NCBI GenBank assembly: GCA_026874595.1
Contig: CM049308.1
Span: forward strand, 77,984,124-78,048,123
From: Sipunculus nudus
Taxonomy: Eukaryota > Annelida > Sipuncula > Golfingiida > Sipunculidae
Length of the DNA: 64,000 bases
Direction: 5' to 3'
Under the pieces are notes generated by a model. That model was not told the DNA's origin and ran no database searches. It saw only the letters and a list, made by a program, of their open reading frames with translations. Below are positions 12,230-24,949 of the stretch, in pieces. Position 1 is the stretch's first letter, and each line of letters opens with the position of its first letter. The translations under genes were made by a program, and so were the position numbers.

Positions 12230-13475
12230 TTTTTCGGCACCGTTCGACCTACGAATCTGAAATTCATCATACAGTTAGATGTCTCTAAAATCTCCTACCA
12301 TGCCGAAAATTGGGTCAATAGGACTTCGTTCCTTCGAGATATTAAGGAAAAACCTCAATTTTTTATTAGAAATCTATTTTCACACTTCAGGACTGCCTAA
12401 TATCAAAACCACTCATCTGGTTTTCTTCATATTTACCATAAATATTCCTCTATATAGTTTCTATGTACATGCCAGATATTAAGTCCGTATTATATCATTT
12501 AAAAAAGTTATGGGCCCAAACATAATGGACTTTGTAAAAAAATCAGGAAGATATTTGGTCACTTAAGACCAAAAGTGTTAAAGGTAGGGACTTTTTTCCA
12601 GTAATACAACTTTAATTAATCAAAATTTAATTGTATACCAAAAATTAGATCAAAATCTGTTAAATTTTTTTAAATATTGGCAAAAATATAAAATTGGTAC
12701 CTTAAATTTTAAGTTTGACCATGGCACGTTTTTTTCCTGTAAGTACTGCAGATTTAATTTTCACAGCATGTATACATAAGGATTTAATCTGTTAAAATCT
12801 GAAATTTGAAAATAAAAGCTGCAAAATTAGGCTAGTTATTGAATTTTTTTAGGCTCTTGTTGTATTCCTTTACATTGTCAAGCAGTCCACTTTGATGACT
12901 GTAGGTCATTCAGTGCACATCTCTATGCTCCCCAGGCTGTTGGCATAATATTAGATGTCCCCAAAATCTCCTACCATACCAAAAATTGGGTCATTAGGAC
13001 TTTGTTCCTTCAAGATATTAAGGAAAAAAAAACTTGGTTTTCCATAAAAAAGCCATTGTTACACTTCAAGGCTGCCTAATATCAAAACCACTGATCTGTT
13101 TTTGATTGTATTTAGTATTCACATTCTTTCATACATTTTCTATGAACATACCAAAAATTAGGTTAGTATTGGGTATTATTTTGAAGTTATGGGCCAAAAC
13201 ATAATGCAATTTTTTAAAAAATCAGGAAATATATTTACTCACCTAACATGAGAATTGCTGAACCTAGAGACTTTTTTTTCAGGAATATAACTTTATTTAA
13301 TCAAGATTCAATTGTTTACCCAAAATTAGATCTGAATTTTGCAAATTTTTCAAGTTATTTGCATAAATAAAAAATCAATACCTTAAATTTTGTCCAACTT
13401 TGGCACTGTTGATTTAATTTTCACAGCATATATACATAAGGATTTAATTTTTTAAAATCTGAAATTTCAAAGAAA
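12230..13475 (+). repeat. Two diverged ~676-bp tandem repeat units (A and B)
   Basis: TTAGATGTCTCTAAAATCTC at 12275 is matched by TTAGATGTCCCCAAAATCTC at 12951. The two units then run in parallel through CTACCAT-CC-AAAATTGGGTC, AGGACTT-GTTCCTTC, ACTTCA-G-CTGCCTAATATCA, TTATGGGCC-AAACATAATG and AATTTTCACAGCAT-TATACA. Spacing is about 676 bp. No protein is encoded; scattered stops break every frame. Two further partial units lie at 15341-16160. Confidence 0.8.
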
Positions 13476-14211
13476 TTGATTGGAAAGAATAGCTTTTATT
13501 CATGTTTTCATACACCATGTCAAGTGTTGTTTACATCTAGCCCACCTAGTAGTACAGCCTTCACTTGCATTATGTAACCTACCCCAGGCAGCTTGCCTTG
13601 GGTCAGCTTGGCCACTACCAGCAGGCTTCCCCTCTGCCCTGTACTCCCCCCCCCCCCCAGATGGTGCATAAACTAGATGAATGTTATTATTTTCTGTATT
13701 TGATTCATTCTTATTCTAGGCTATGTTACATTTTAGATTTTGTATTGTACCACCAGGGTTACAATGATGAAAGTGTACATTTAATTGTGTCCACAAAGTG
13801 GTGTATTGCTATGAAAGTGTGGATGTTCATGAGATAAGTAATTCCTTACTTCAAAGGAGTAAAAACTTCACCAGGTGTGAAATTGACTATTAATTCCAGT
13901 GATAAATTAAAACTGGGATAGTAATTAGCACAATGATATTGTTTGTCCCTCATTCAACCAACAGTGTGTATACTTTATTTGAAAAGATGTTTTATTTTAT
14001 CAAATTTACTGAATCTTTTATTTTATTTTGGTGAATAAAATTAAGCATGTACTGAAACCTCCAATGTGCAAAACTTTTTAATAGTGATTCAAGGAATATT
14101 CTTGTAGATGCCATGTTGTGGCATTATTTTCTTTTAAATTCAGTTTAAACATTTATGATTTAAAAATAATAAAATATATGTGTATGCATAATATGACCCA
14201 ATATGAGCTAC
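13476..14211. other. Unannotated stretch with C13 tract
   Basis: A run of 13 C lies at 13646-13658. Open frames through it (13480-13837) translate to proline runs and show no domain. Otherwise nothing recognisable. Confidence 0.5.
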
Positions 14212-14343
14212 ACTCTGGATATATGATGATTGCAACTTTTGCAACAATTCTAATATTTTAACTTATAGTTTCAGTTTTTTACTCTGTATATATAATGATT
14301 GCAACTTTTGCAACAATTCTAATATTTTAACTTATATTTTCAG
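14212..14343. repeat. 69-bp tandem duplication
   Basis: ACTCTGGATATATGATGATT at 14212 and ACTCTGTATATATAATGATT at 14281 begin two nearly identical units that share TGCAACTTTTGCAACAATTC and TAATATTTTAACTTATA and end in TTTCAG. Period 69 bp; the second unit is slightly short. Confidence 0.9.
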
Positions 14344-15157
14344 GTGTTTTTTTATTAAAAATTTATAAAACCTGTAAATAAAAAAATGATTCAGATAAAA
14401 ACTTCTTAATGGAAAAAGTGGATATGCTTAAAAAAAAGGATTATATATAAACTTAAATGCATTATTCCCTTGAAAGTGAAATAAAGGTATTAGTCCATTC
14501 TGTCAACTTCCCTGTCCATTTGTAAATTTTCATATGCATCACAGTATCTCAAAACTTTTACTGTTTTTCTTCATGACAGTCTTGTCAGAGTATTAGTTTG
14601 CAATCATATATTTAGAACTTTCCTATAACCAAGTAGGAGGGCCCCTTTCCTCTTAGCTTTTCATATTCTTATATAAATGAAAAACATTACAATAGAATAT
14701 TTCTATATCCATCTTCATGCTGCCCTCACTTTTCCCTTCTCCGAACCCCATCCCAAAGTCAGCCTCAGTAAGCAAGTACAAGATGAATCAGATATATTCA
14801 TACTTTAATATTTTGTATAACTATTCGTCCATAGGTACCTATGTACATGCCAGAAATTATGTCAATATTGTGTAATATGTAGACATAGTGGGCATCACAA
14901 TAATGTACCTTGTCAAGATTAAAGAGATATTGTGTCATACAGTCACAATTTCATCAGCATAGTTAATCATAACATCATATCTGTCAAATTGAAAGCTTGC
15001 AGACTACCATACACTTTAGATCCTTCAACAAATAGCCTTATCATCATTCTACTATTGCTTATTACTGCTGTCATTGCATTCATATTTGCTCAAATATATC
15101 ACAATTTTCAACCCCTCCTAAATAAATAAAAAATAAACCACTATATTTGACTCTATT
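14344..15157. other. Unannotated AT-rich stretch
   Basis: No gene or repeat recognised. A 65-codon frame at 14932-15129 has a hydrophobic end but no other support. Confidence 0.45.
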
Positions 15158-15339
15158 AATCCATCAGTCAGGTAATTTCATTTATCATTTACTCACATAT
15201 TACATTACATTCCTTTATAATAGCCCAACATGTCCATGATATTCATAAGCTTTATCGACTCGATATAGTATCACAGTGGAGAAACATTTATAGTCCCAAT
15301 CATGATCAGCTGAGCGCTGTGACCCATTGGTCCCTTGTT
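15158..15339 (+). repeat. Remnant ending in the hairpin-CTTGTT terminus
   Basis: It ends AGCTGAGCGCTGTGACCCAT followed by TGGTCCCTTGTT. GACC (15321-15324) can pair with GGTC (15329-15332) across a CATT loop, and CTTGTT follows at 15334-15339. The same ending occurs at 17395 and 18237, and in weaker forms at 21321, 41800 and 60016. Repeat unit C begins immediately after the terminus. Confidence 0.55.
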
Positions 15340-16160
15340 AAAAACCTATTTTCACACTTCAGGACTGCCTAATATCAAAACCACTCATCTGTTTTTCCTC
15401 ATATTTCCTATAAATAATCCTCTATATAATTCCTATGCACATGCCAGAAATAAGGTCTGTATTTTATCATTTAAAAAGTTATGGGCCCAAACATAATGCA
15501 TTTTGTAAATAATCAGGAGAGAAATTTTATCACTTAACACAAAATTTGTTAAAGCTAAGCACTTTTTTTCCAGTAATATTACTTTTATTGATCAAAATTA
15601 AATTGTATACCCAAAATTAGATCAAAATCTTTTAAATTTTTTAAAATATTTGCAAAAATAAAAAATTGGTACCTTAAATTTTGCCCAACTTTGACCATGG
15701 CACGTTTTTTTGCTGTAACTGCTGTGGATTTAATTTTCACAGCATGTTTTTGTTAGCATTTCAACTGTTAACACCAAAAATTTGAAACCAGTTGATCAAA
15801 AACTGTAGATTTTATTCAAGTTTTCAAGCACCATGTCACATATTGCTAGTGTTATGCAGTTTGCTAGAGCTCAGCTTTACTCCCTTAACAAGGGCATTGC
15901 TGAAGCTAGAGATTTTTTTTGTCAGGGATGTAACATTATTTAATCAAGATTCAATTGAATACCCAAAATTAGTTCTGAATTTTTCAAATTTTATAAGTTA
16001 TTAGTATAAATATAAAATTAGTACCTTAAATTTTGCCCAACTGTGACCAAGGCACGTTTGTTTCCCGTGAGCACTGTTGATATAATTTTCATATCATGCA
16101 CACATAAGGATTTCAGCTTTTTAGTTAAGAAAGCTGAAAGAAATTTGCCAAATATTGTAG
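15340..16160 (+). repeat. Further partial units (C and D) of the ~676-bp repeat
   Basis: Unit C (about 15341-15830) aligns with unit A from CTATTTTCACACTTCAGG onward, through TATGGGCCCAAACATAATG and TTTTCACAGCATG. Unit D (about 15888-16150) aligns with the second half of unit B, from GGGCATTGCTGAAGCTAGAG through CCCAAAATTAG and ACACATAAGGATTT. Both lack the 5' third of the unit. Confidence 0.75.
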
Positions 16161-16556
16161 CTTTTATTAATGTTTTTTATGAGACCCTGTCAGACTTTGG
16201 CTCTCTCCAGCCCCTCTTGAGTCACCTGTATGTTGACCTTGTTGACCTTTCATCAAATTATGCACGCTTGAGGGGAGAATCCAAGCAGCTTATGGCCAGC
16301 CACAGTTGATCCAGGTGTTCAACCCAACTCATCTAGTAGTTTTAACCAACAACATAACAATAAACAATAAATTAATAAATTTTTATTGGTTTTTAATAAC
16401 AAATTAAAGAAAAATAGAAAAGGAATTTGTTAGTTTATAATAACAGGAAATTAACTTGCAGTTCCTGATGATATAAGAATCTTGTATTGATGGGTAGAAT
16501 GTCACATATTCCAAATAACACCATGCTGTCACCTATGGCATTTTCAGTTCAATTTT
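16161..16556. other. Unannotated spacer
   Basis: AT-rich, no recognisable gene or repeat boundary. Confidence 0.45.
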
Positions 16557-17395
16557 AATGATAAAGAAGTAAATCATATTATTCATTACTAATCATTAGA
16601 GATTATATGAAGGAAATTAATGATAGACAAAGTTGCAGTTGATAATATTAATCTAGATTCGTACTGTGTCTAGTGTGTACATTGATGTGAAATAAGTCCA
16701 GAATGAATTTTTTACAGTTATTTTTTAATATAAAATAAAAGCCATAAAACCAGGTACTTATGATCATTATTTAAATGTGTGAATTTTGTATATTCTGGAT
16801 TCTCAGCATCATTGTTTGGTGAAAACTGAATAAATACCAGACATGGTGCAAATACTTTGTAATTGTATTTAAATACGAATATGATTATGTACTCCATTAA
16901 ATTTCTTGCATAAAGAATGGGAATTCAGGTAAAAATGAAAGTATATGAATACTCGTGCAAATACTTTCAAAATGTATTCATTAATGCATTCATGAATATA
17001 TTCTTTAATATTATTTTAATAATCATACCAGTTATATTTCATTTTAAAAAATCATATGATTCTCTTATTATTTTTAATAAAAATTATATTTGGGACAAAA
17101 TTTGTAATTTTTTTAATAAATAGTTAAACTCTTATATTATATGTTCTGCTTATAAGTTATATGGCCAAGTCAAAATCTGTGTGACAGTAGTATTCCATTT
17201 GTTAATAAAATAAATGAAATCAATCCTCTTCCCTGTCTCCAAAGGTACTATCAAAAACATACATAAGCTAAACAACAACAACTCATAATACAGCTTATAT
17301 TTATTACCACACAAAACCAGCATGTGCCTCATTTCTAAATAATGTTTTTTTATCATATATAACAGCTGAGCGTCGTGACCCATAGGTCCCTTGTT
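16557..17395 (+). repeat. 839-bp tandem duplication, copy 1
   Basis: Begins AATGATAAAGAAGTAAATCA and ends TGACCCATAGGTCCCTTGTT. It matches copy 2 (17396-18237) almost base for base; the visible differences are scattered substitutions and 1-3 base indels. Each copy ends exactly at the hairpin-CTTGTT terminus (stem GACC/GGTC at 17377-17388). Open frames on both strands (16917-17123 +, 17150-17425 -) are AT-rich and do not survive equally in copy 2, so they are not genes. Confidence 0.95.
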
Positions 17396-18237
17396 AATGA
17401 TAAAGAAGTAAATCATATTATTCATTACTAATCATTAAGGATTATATGAAGGAAATTAATGATAGACAAAGATGCAGTTGATAATATTAATCTAGATTCC
17501 TACTGTGTCTAGTGTGTACATTGATGTGAAATTAGTCCAAAATGAATTTTTTACAGTTATTTTTTAATATAAATAAAAGCCATAAAACCAGGTACTTATG
17601 ATCATTATTTAAATGTGTGAAATTTGTATATTCTGGATTCTCAACATCATTGTTTGGTGAAAACTGAATAAATACCAGACATGGTGCGAATACTTTGTAA
17701 TTGTATTTAAATACGAATATGATTATGTACTCCATTATAAAATTTCTTGCATAAAGAATCGGAATTCAGGTAAAAAGAAAGTATATGAATACTCGTGCAA
17801 ATACTTTCAAAATGTATTCATTAATGCATTCATGAATATATTCTTTAATATTATTTTAATAATCATATCAGTTATATTTCATTTTAAAAAAATCATATGA
17901 TTCTCTTATTATTTTTAATAAAAATTATATTTGGGACAATATTTGTAATTTTTTTAATAAATAGTTAAACTCTAATATTATATGTTCTGCTTATAAGTTA
18001 TATGGCCAAGTCAAAATCTGTGTGACAGTAGTACTCCATTTGTTAATAAAATAAATGAAATCTATCCTCTTCCCTGTCTCCAAAGGTACTATCAAAATCA
18101 TACATAAGCTAAACAACAACAACTCATAATACAGCTTATAATTTATTACCACACAAAACCAGCATGTGCCTCATTTCTAAATAATATTTTTTTATCATAT
18201 ATAACAGCTGAGCGTCGTGACCCATAGGTCCCTTGTT
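17396..18237 (+). repeat. 839-bp tandem duplication, copy 2
   Basis: Starts directly after copy 1 and ends with the same CATAGGTCCCTTGTT terminus (stem GACC/GGTC at 18219-18230). High similarity to copy 1 points to a fairly recent duplication or to two head-to-tail insertions of one hairpin-ended element. Confidence 0.95.
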
Positions 18238-19280
18238 TCTAATTTCCATGTATGTCCTGCATATCATTTTGCTCAGGTTAAGTCAATGTTTTAATACAGA
18301 GTGTCATGAAAGATGGAGTATCTCTTGGTCCATAAAAAACAGTCACTGTTCTGATACATATGGCCAAGCTGCCATGCAAGTATCAAATTGAGACATCAAA
18401 GCAGACATTGAAAGAAAATTTTTTCAGAAAATTATCATTGAATGTACCACACCAGGATTTATACCATAAAGCAATTACAGTGATGTCAATAAAGGGAGTT
18501 CCTAGTTTTTGGCAAGGGGGGGGGGGGATGGTCAATGTAATCATCCCCCACCCACTGTTTTCAGAGAACACTATTAATATATTACAAAAAGAAATATATT
18601 AATAAATAGAAATATAAATTTTGGTTCCATTTATGAGTTTACTATTTAATTTTATATCTAAACCTATTTTAGAATTAACTTATACTGGAAACACAATGCC
18701 TTATTTTATAAAACCTTATTCTTACTTGTAATATATTTGAAATATGATTAAGTATATATTTGAAATGTAATATTTTAATACATTATATACTTAAAATGTG
18801 TCATACAGACGCTAAAAAAGATGTGTGCATGTGTCTGCAAGTCATCCCCCCCCCCCCCCCCATCCTGGAATTATCGATAAATTGATGCCACTGAGCCATT
18901 ATTTATGTTCCTGAGAACAAGAATTATTTTTAAACTTGTTGAAACATCCTATGACGATGGTGTTTTACAATTTGTACTAAATATATGTTTTTCTAACTAT
19001 GGTCTCAAAGAAATATTACACTGCCATTTGGTGCATTTAACATGTAATGTTAAATGAGGGCATCCTTTTAGTTTAATTAGGCAGCTGGATATGCTTCTGG
19101 ACTGCTTAGTTTTAGGATATCTACATCAGAGGTTGCATGGTACATTCATTTATATTAATGCATTGATATTTATCTTAAAAGAAGTTCCTAATGTACCTTT
19201 TGATTTATTAATAACTTTTACCATACATTAGTTGCATATTTTTTTTTATCTTTGAATGATTTATGTTTGTCATATGTTTG
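18238..19280. other. Gene-free stretch with poly-G and poly-C tracts
   Basis: A G12 run at 18516-18527 and a C16 run at 18846-18861. GGGGGATG (18523-18530) and CATCCCCC (18542-18549) can pair. Otherwise AT-rich with no recognised gene. Confidence 0.55.
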
Positions 19281-19523
19281 AATTATGTCTCCCCTGGCAT
19301 GGAGGAGACTTAGTATTTGTTCTGTTGTCATCTGAGAGTTTGACAACCCAGGAGTTTGAAAACATATTTCCTTGATCTTGATCTTAAAGGTCAGATTGGT
19401 GGAAATATATGATTTCCTTAAATGCTAAAACTTGGTGCATATTTTCCCCTCAGTTTTATGGAATTGGGCCAAATGGGGAAGGGAGACGTTTATCTGTTTC
19501 ACACTCAAACACTCTCATTCTAG
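19281..19523 (+). mobile_element. Short hairpin-started element ending in ...CATTCTAG
   Basis: Starts with a hairpin, GTCTCC (19287-19292) with GGAGAC (19304-19309), and ends CATTCTAG followed by T (19516-19524). The same last bases (ATTCTAG, then T) end the 50757-51408 element. This suggests a short, decayed member of a related non-autonomous family, possibly Helitron-like. The left boundary is uncertain. Confidence 0.4.
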
Positions 19524-20220
19524 TTAAGTTTTTGTGTTTTCCTTGTTAGTATAAACACTAAATAAAGAGAATAAGTAAAGACAATTCCCAAAATATCAGA
19601 TCAGTACTTCAGCACATCCACCAAAAGTTCAAAATTACATATATCAGAATTTCAGTGGTGGTTGTTATTTAACAACATACAAAATGTGTACATTTTCTTT
19701 TATAAAGATCATAGTTTACTCATGCATCATTTAGAACGGTGACAGCATTGATTTGATTTGGTCATGGAGGAGAAAACTTCAAAGGAAGTACAAGAAATAT
19801 ATCTCAAACATTTCAATGAATTTCCATTATTGCAAACCTGAGAAATGTTGATAGAGTACATTTGTATGGTTATTACTGTATGGAGGCTCGAAGAAGATAA
19901 AATGATAAAATTTTCTTTTTGGCAGTAAATCTTAATTTCAGACTAGAAGGTCAAATACAGTAGTAGCTGGAAGAAATATTTGAAGGGAAGAACACCAGAG
20001 ATCAAAAGCACAGACAGCATAACTTTATATCTCTTATTCCTCAGAGTTTTGACATCATAGTTCAGGATATTAAGGAAAACACATTCTGTCATAGGACTTT
20101 AAAGTATTGTGATGCTTCCAGAGTGCACACCAGGGTACATGTGAAGTAGATCTCCATTAGTTTGGTTTCTTCTGACCTTCACTGTACATCATTAATTTAC
20201 ATTCCATCATAATCATGTTT
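19524..20220. other. Unannotated spacer
   Basis: Nothing recognisable. Confidence 0.5.
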
Positions 20221-21321
20221 TTTAGCTCAGCTGACTGAAAGTCATCTGAGCTATAGTGATCACTCTTTGTCCGGCGTCCTTCCGTCTGTTAACCAGACAC
20301 AAATCCTAACTGCAGGACCTTGAATCTTCCAATATGACATGCTGGGGGTCCATTAAAAATCTCCTTGGAAACGTGAAAAAAGGTCTCTGTTATCCATATC
20401 ATTCGAGCTATGGGGCTTAGAAGTACCCCCCAGAATAACTAAAAATTTTATATAAAAGCTCTTGTATCTGAACAGCTAGTGCATTGATCGCCATGATTCT
20501 TTGCATGCATATTCATCATAGAGTGTTTCATTAGTTCCTGCAGACTGGTGGTGCAACCTAGACTTTTTTTAATTTTTATGCTTTTTTATCTTTATTTTCG
20601 AGACTTTCAAAGATGTGGTCATCTGTTAACAGGGCATAAATCATAACCATTGGACCTGGAATCTGCTAACTTGACATCTCAGGAAGTCCTTGAAAAATAT
20701 CCTTTGAAACCTGAAATTGTGTCTATGTTACCCATATTCTCAGAACTAATGGGGTTTACAAGCACCCCCCAACCTATTTGAAAATTTAATATCAAAGCCG
20801 GGCACAAATCATAACCATTTGCCTGGAATCCCCAATTTAAAATCCTGGGAGGTCCTTGAAAATTCTCCTTGAAACCTGAAATTTGATCTCTGTTACCCAT
20901 ATATTCCCTGAGCTATGGGGCTTATAATCACCCCCCCCCCCCCCTGAATAATTGAAACTTTGATACCAAAGTAGGGCACAAGTCATAACCATTGGACCCA
21001 GAATCTTCTAACTTTACATCCTTAGAGTTTCTCAAAAGTTCCCCCAGAACCTGAAATTGAGTTAATGTGACCTATATATACAGAGTTTCAGGGTATGTTT
21101 GAGCGCCCCAGAAAATAATGCAAAATACACACAAATTGCCAGATTCTTCAGGAAAGGCTGGTTGGATTGTCATTAAATTTGGTGTGCTTATGGGTCTTGA
21201 TGAACTTAACTCATATGCATTAACGATGATACCACCTAAATTATCTTAAGTAGTTGCCTGTGCAAGGACATATTGTCAACATGTCAGTCGGCTGAGCATC
21301 ATGACCCATGGTTCACTTGTT
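20221..21321 (+). mobile_element. ~1.1-kb hairpin-ended element with internal tandem units
   Basis: Starts TTTAGCTCAG with an 11-bp, single-mismatch hairpin (20224-20252: AGCTCAG-TGAC against GTCA-CTGAGCT) and ends GGCTGAGCATCATGACCCAT...CACTTGTT at 21321. The interior is built of diverged ~150-170-bp units, each with GGCACAA-TCATAACCATTGGACC, GAATCT-C-AA-TT-ACATC, CCTTGAAACCTGAAATT and TTACCCATAT. A C14 run lies at 20931-20944. The array at 40320-41660 uses a related unit. No transposase is present. The layout (5' hairpin, internal tandem units, 3' hairpin) fits the non-autonomous elements described in bivalves, some of which are assigned to Helitron/Helentron groups; the class here is an inference. 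Confidence 0.65.
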
Positions 21322-21719
21322 ATTTGAAGTATTTGTATTTTGTAAAAAGTCTCAAGTTAGGACTGAAATTTCTTGTTTGATTAATGACTGATAGAGCTTC
21401 AAATTGATAGCACTGAAACTACTGGTTCCTTGTATTTATTTATTGTAATGATAAAAACACTGTCTTACCCAATGCCATGATTGACCAGTAACTAGTGGCC
21501 ATTATTTATTATAGTTTGCAAAGCTAGCTGGACCTTTGTGTAGACACTATGAAAGGTGGGATACATAGATACTTAAATTAGGATTATGATACTGGTTGAA
21601 AGAAAATCTTAAAATTAAATTTTATTCTCATATTGGAAATACTGTTGCAACCAGATGAAATAATTATATAAGTTAAGAAGGGTGTATATTTATTTTTATA
21701 TATAAAATTTTTATATGGA
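21322..21719. other. Unannotated spacer
   Basis: Nothing recognisable. Confidence 0.45.
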
Positions 21720-22510
21720 CAAGTATTCTTCAGCATACTAACTGGTATATATTATTGCAAAACAGTGGTTAATGGTGATTATAATAGAAAGGTAAATAAT
21801 GAACATGAGAAACCTAGTTGTTCTGTGTCCCTGTGAGAAATGCTTACTCTCTTATACCTGGTAACAAAGGAGTTTGAAACATGTGCAACTTTCCAAATGG
21901 ATTTATATGAGTAAAGAAGTAGACAGATTTCCTTTTGGATATGGAGCAGTATTATAAGGCATACTATTATACTGCCAATGGTAGATGGTATTTTGATTAG
22001 AAAAATTTTAACAGATTTTTTTTCAAGTGAACCTATGAGCCCTTAATTGTTCTTTATGCTCTCTGTTCCTATGAGAAACCATTGGTCTGTAACACCTGTC
22101 AACAATGAAACATACAAATTATGTTTTATCAAGAAAAAAAATTTGCAAGATCACTGAAGGAATAGAGAAAATGTTGATTCTTCACAAAAACATTCTTTTT
22201 GCTCTTGGGATAAAGATTAACTTACTCAATTATTTCAAGGTCTTTCTGCCAATACCAGATAAGCATTATAATGACAAATAAGAAGTGGAGCTTAAAAGGA
22301 AAAAATCAGCAAGAAATTATTTTATAATGGGTATGGAGAAGACATGTTGAACACGAAGGATGAGTTGAAAAATCTATCAGGCAATAGTTGATGGTGCTTG
22401 TAATGGACAGATCAGAAATGGAGCTCGTCCGGTAACAACCTCAGTGTGCTTTATGTCTCCCCGTGGGAAATACTCTGCCGCTAACATCAGGTGGTTACTT
22501 CATGAAAAAC
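21720..22510. repeat. Diverged tandem block
   Basis: Parallel words recur about 200-400 bp apart: GTTGTTCTGTGTCCCTGTGAGAAATGC (near 21818), TTGTTCTTTATGCTCTCTGTTCCTATGAGAAACC (near 22047) and GTGCTTTATGTCTCCCCGTGGGAAATAC (near 22445). Each is preceded by a TGGT-ATTATAAT-GA-AG segment and followed by ACCTG-TAACAA or a similar word. These are old tandem copies. No coding content. Confidence 0.5.
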
Positions 22511-24949
22511 GAGGTACGTTATGAGAGAATTCAGTAAATCCAAGAAACACAATCACCGCTCTAAATTTGTACCCTGGGAGTTCAAGGAGAACTTGGTCCT
22601 TTTACTTCTTAAATTTTTTAGAGGAGTAAGGACCATTCAGATGAACTTGCAGGATCCATCAAGCAAATGGACAGCTTGCGTGGCAGCACAAGGCTGTTCA
22701 AAGGAGGGAAAAACAAAAAAAAAATCTAAGGCCAAACAACATTGTCTGGACATTAAATATAGTAATGACTGAAGCACTGGAAATTTACAGTATATCATGA
22801 TCACAAAAGGCTAGGAGATCTGTCCAATCAGTTTAAGCTGTTGACTATTGAGAAGGAGCTCCTTTGTTCAGTGCCAGTGACTTCTGGAGTGAAAAGTGAA
22901 ATTCTAAACCTGGTCACAGGGTCAAGCTTCCTCAATTATAAACTTCTGTGAATGTTTCAGTTTGAGCAGTTCTGAGCAGTATTAGATAACTGGAATCCAG
23001 GACATTTCAAAATAATTTAACTTTTCAGATATTTATATAGAGCCATCTTCATTCAGATGAGAATGTCATATCTATATGTTAATATGTCAGAAATTAACCA
23101 AAATGTCCAATTTTCAACCAATAATATATTCCAGAAAATCTTATTGTATCAACTTTACCTAACTTTAATAACCCCTTGTGATTCAGATTAAGAGAGAGAG
23201 AAGAATTTTAGATATAAGAGCTTAGGCTGAGAATATACCTTACAGTCAACACTTAAATACAGGCATTATATTTGTAAATAAAAATATAGAAAAAAGAGTC
23301 ATCAACCCTTTCTTAAGGTTTCTGTCAATTTCTTAATTGACCACATCACAGTCACTTTCGATCTGTCATGCATTAAACAAGCTGTCTATCCAACCATTGA
23401 CAAGGCATGTTTTATAATCATTAAGTCCCAGCACCTGAGCTACTAAGACAGACAAGGTCACATGTTGCAATTTGGCTAAAACACATAAACTGAAAAATGA
23501 ATTTTAACTTGAAAACGTTGTCATGTAATTTCATTTAAACTTTTCAAACTGCTGGACATGTTTTGCTCAGTTCATACATGTAGATCTGTTTCATGTTCTG
23601 GAATCCAAGATGACAACTTTATAGATCTCCAATTTTCCTGACTGTTGTTTAATCAGTCAGAAGATAATTTTCATTTTCCATCAAATGCTTATACATGTAT
23701 TACCATTCATTAGTATTATAAACCATTCATTAGTATTATAAAATTTACTTTGGTCACAGAATTGTAAGTGGCATGTTGTTGTGTCATGTTTTCAATATAC
23801 TCAAAATTGGGTAATAGAGGATGCAAAATTTAATGCCCATACAACAATCCTATTTTTGTGTAATGACTGTGCAAGAATTTGGCAACTTTGACCCTGCTCA
23901 TTCTCACATCGTTGAATTCTGAATTGACCCATGATTAAATACTGCCATGTCTTAGCTTTTCAGCTTCTGTTTTCATGTTTGAATATTGTATTTGTAGCCT
24001 ATTACTCAGTGAGACCGTTAAGAAAAATCATTAATGCTTACTGATTCATACTGGCCACAAGGGATTAATTGCTTTATAAAAATTGCAACTTTAGAAATTT
24101 GGTCATCAAAGCTTCTTCATCAATACTAACTCTTAATATTTCATTTATAATGACACATAATGTGACAGGAGGCCAATTTTTACATGGTTATTTGATAATT
24201 TTGGTGGTAAAAAGAACAAGTAAGTCACCATGGTAACTGAAATCAAATTGTAAATGTCTGTCTGAAAATTAATTAATCTTGCCAAGTGGACCCTCAAGAA
24301 TAATTTGATCATTAAAAGGGAGAGTCTTTTGACTTTTGATGGGCATTCTTCTCACAACTCATAAGAATTCATTTGCATTATTTTCTCTGTGAACCTTCCA
24401 ATATTTTGTTAAATTACCTCCTTCTGTTTAATAATTCTGGTTTTCTTAACCTTCTGTTAGATTACTTTTTTAGTATTCAAGGACAATTGCCTTAATATCA
24501 TTGTGATCTGAAGTTATGAAGCTTAATGGCTTTGGATTGGTGCTAATTAATGGTTTCTGACTTCAAACTCTGCAACTACCATTTGCCAATAGTAAAATAT
24601 TAACTTGTTGAAGTTTCAGTATCATAATGCTGAATATCTATTATTTCTAGATTTTTTTACACAAGGCTGTTTTGATCAATAATTATTTGAATTCACAAAA
24701 AAAAAATAATCATGAAATGCCTTGATTGTTCTTAGAAAAGTTTGATGGTTCTATTCTGCAGTTAGAATGGCTCCCTTTTCTAATTTTTTATTTAATTGGG
24801 AAGAAACAAATTGAATAATGTACTCAGAGCTTGTATTGGTCTCTCACATTTACAGCTTATTTTAAGTTATCTTTATACCAAAATACTCACACTTTATTTT
24901 GTAGATATACAACCAAATAAAAAAGTTCCTCTGTAAAATACTGAACAGA
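22511..24949. other. Gene-free AT-rich stretch
   Basis: No gene identified. An 83-codon frame at 22521-22772 is lysine-rich (KKSKAKQ) but has no domain or splice context that I can support. A 20-bp direct duplication, ACCATTCATTAGTATTATAA, occurs twice in a row at about 23702-23741. Confidence 0.45.

Noticed and set aside
22521-22772. Lysine-rich 83-codon frame as a basic protein
   Set aside because: The lysines come from an A-rich run; no motif or splice context.
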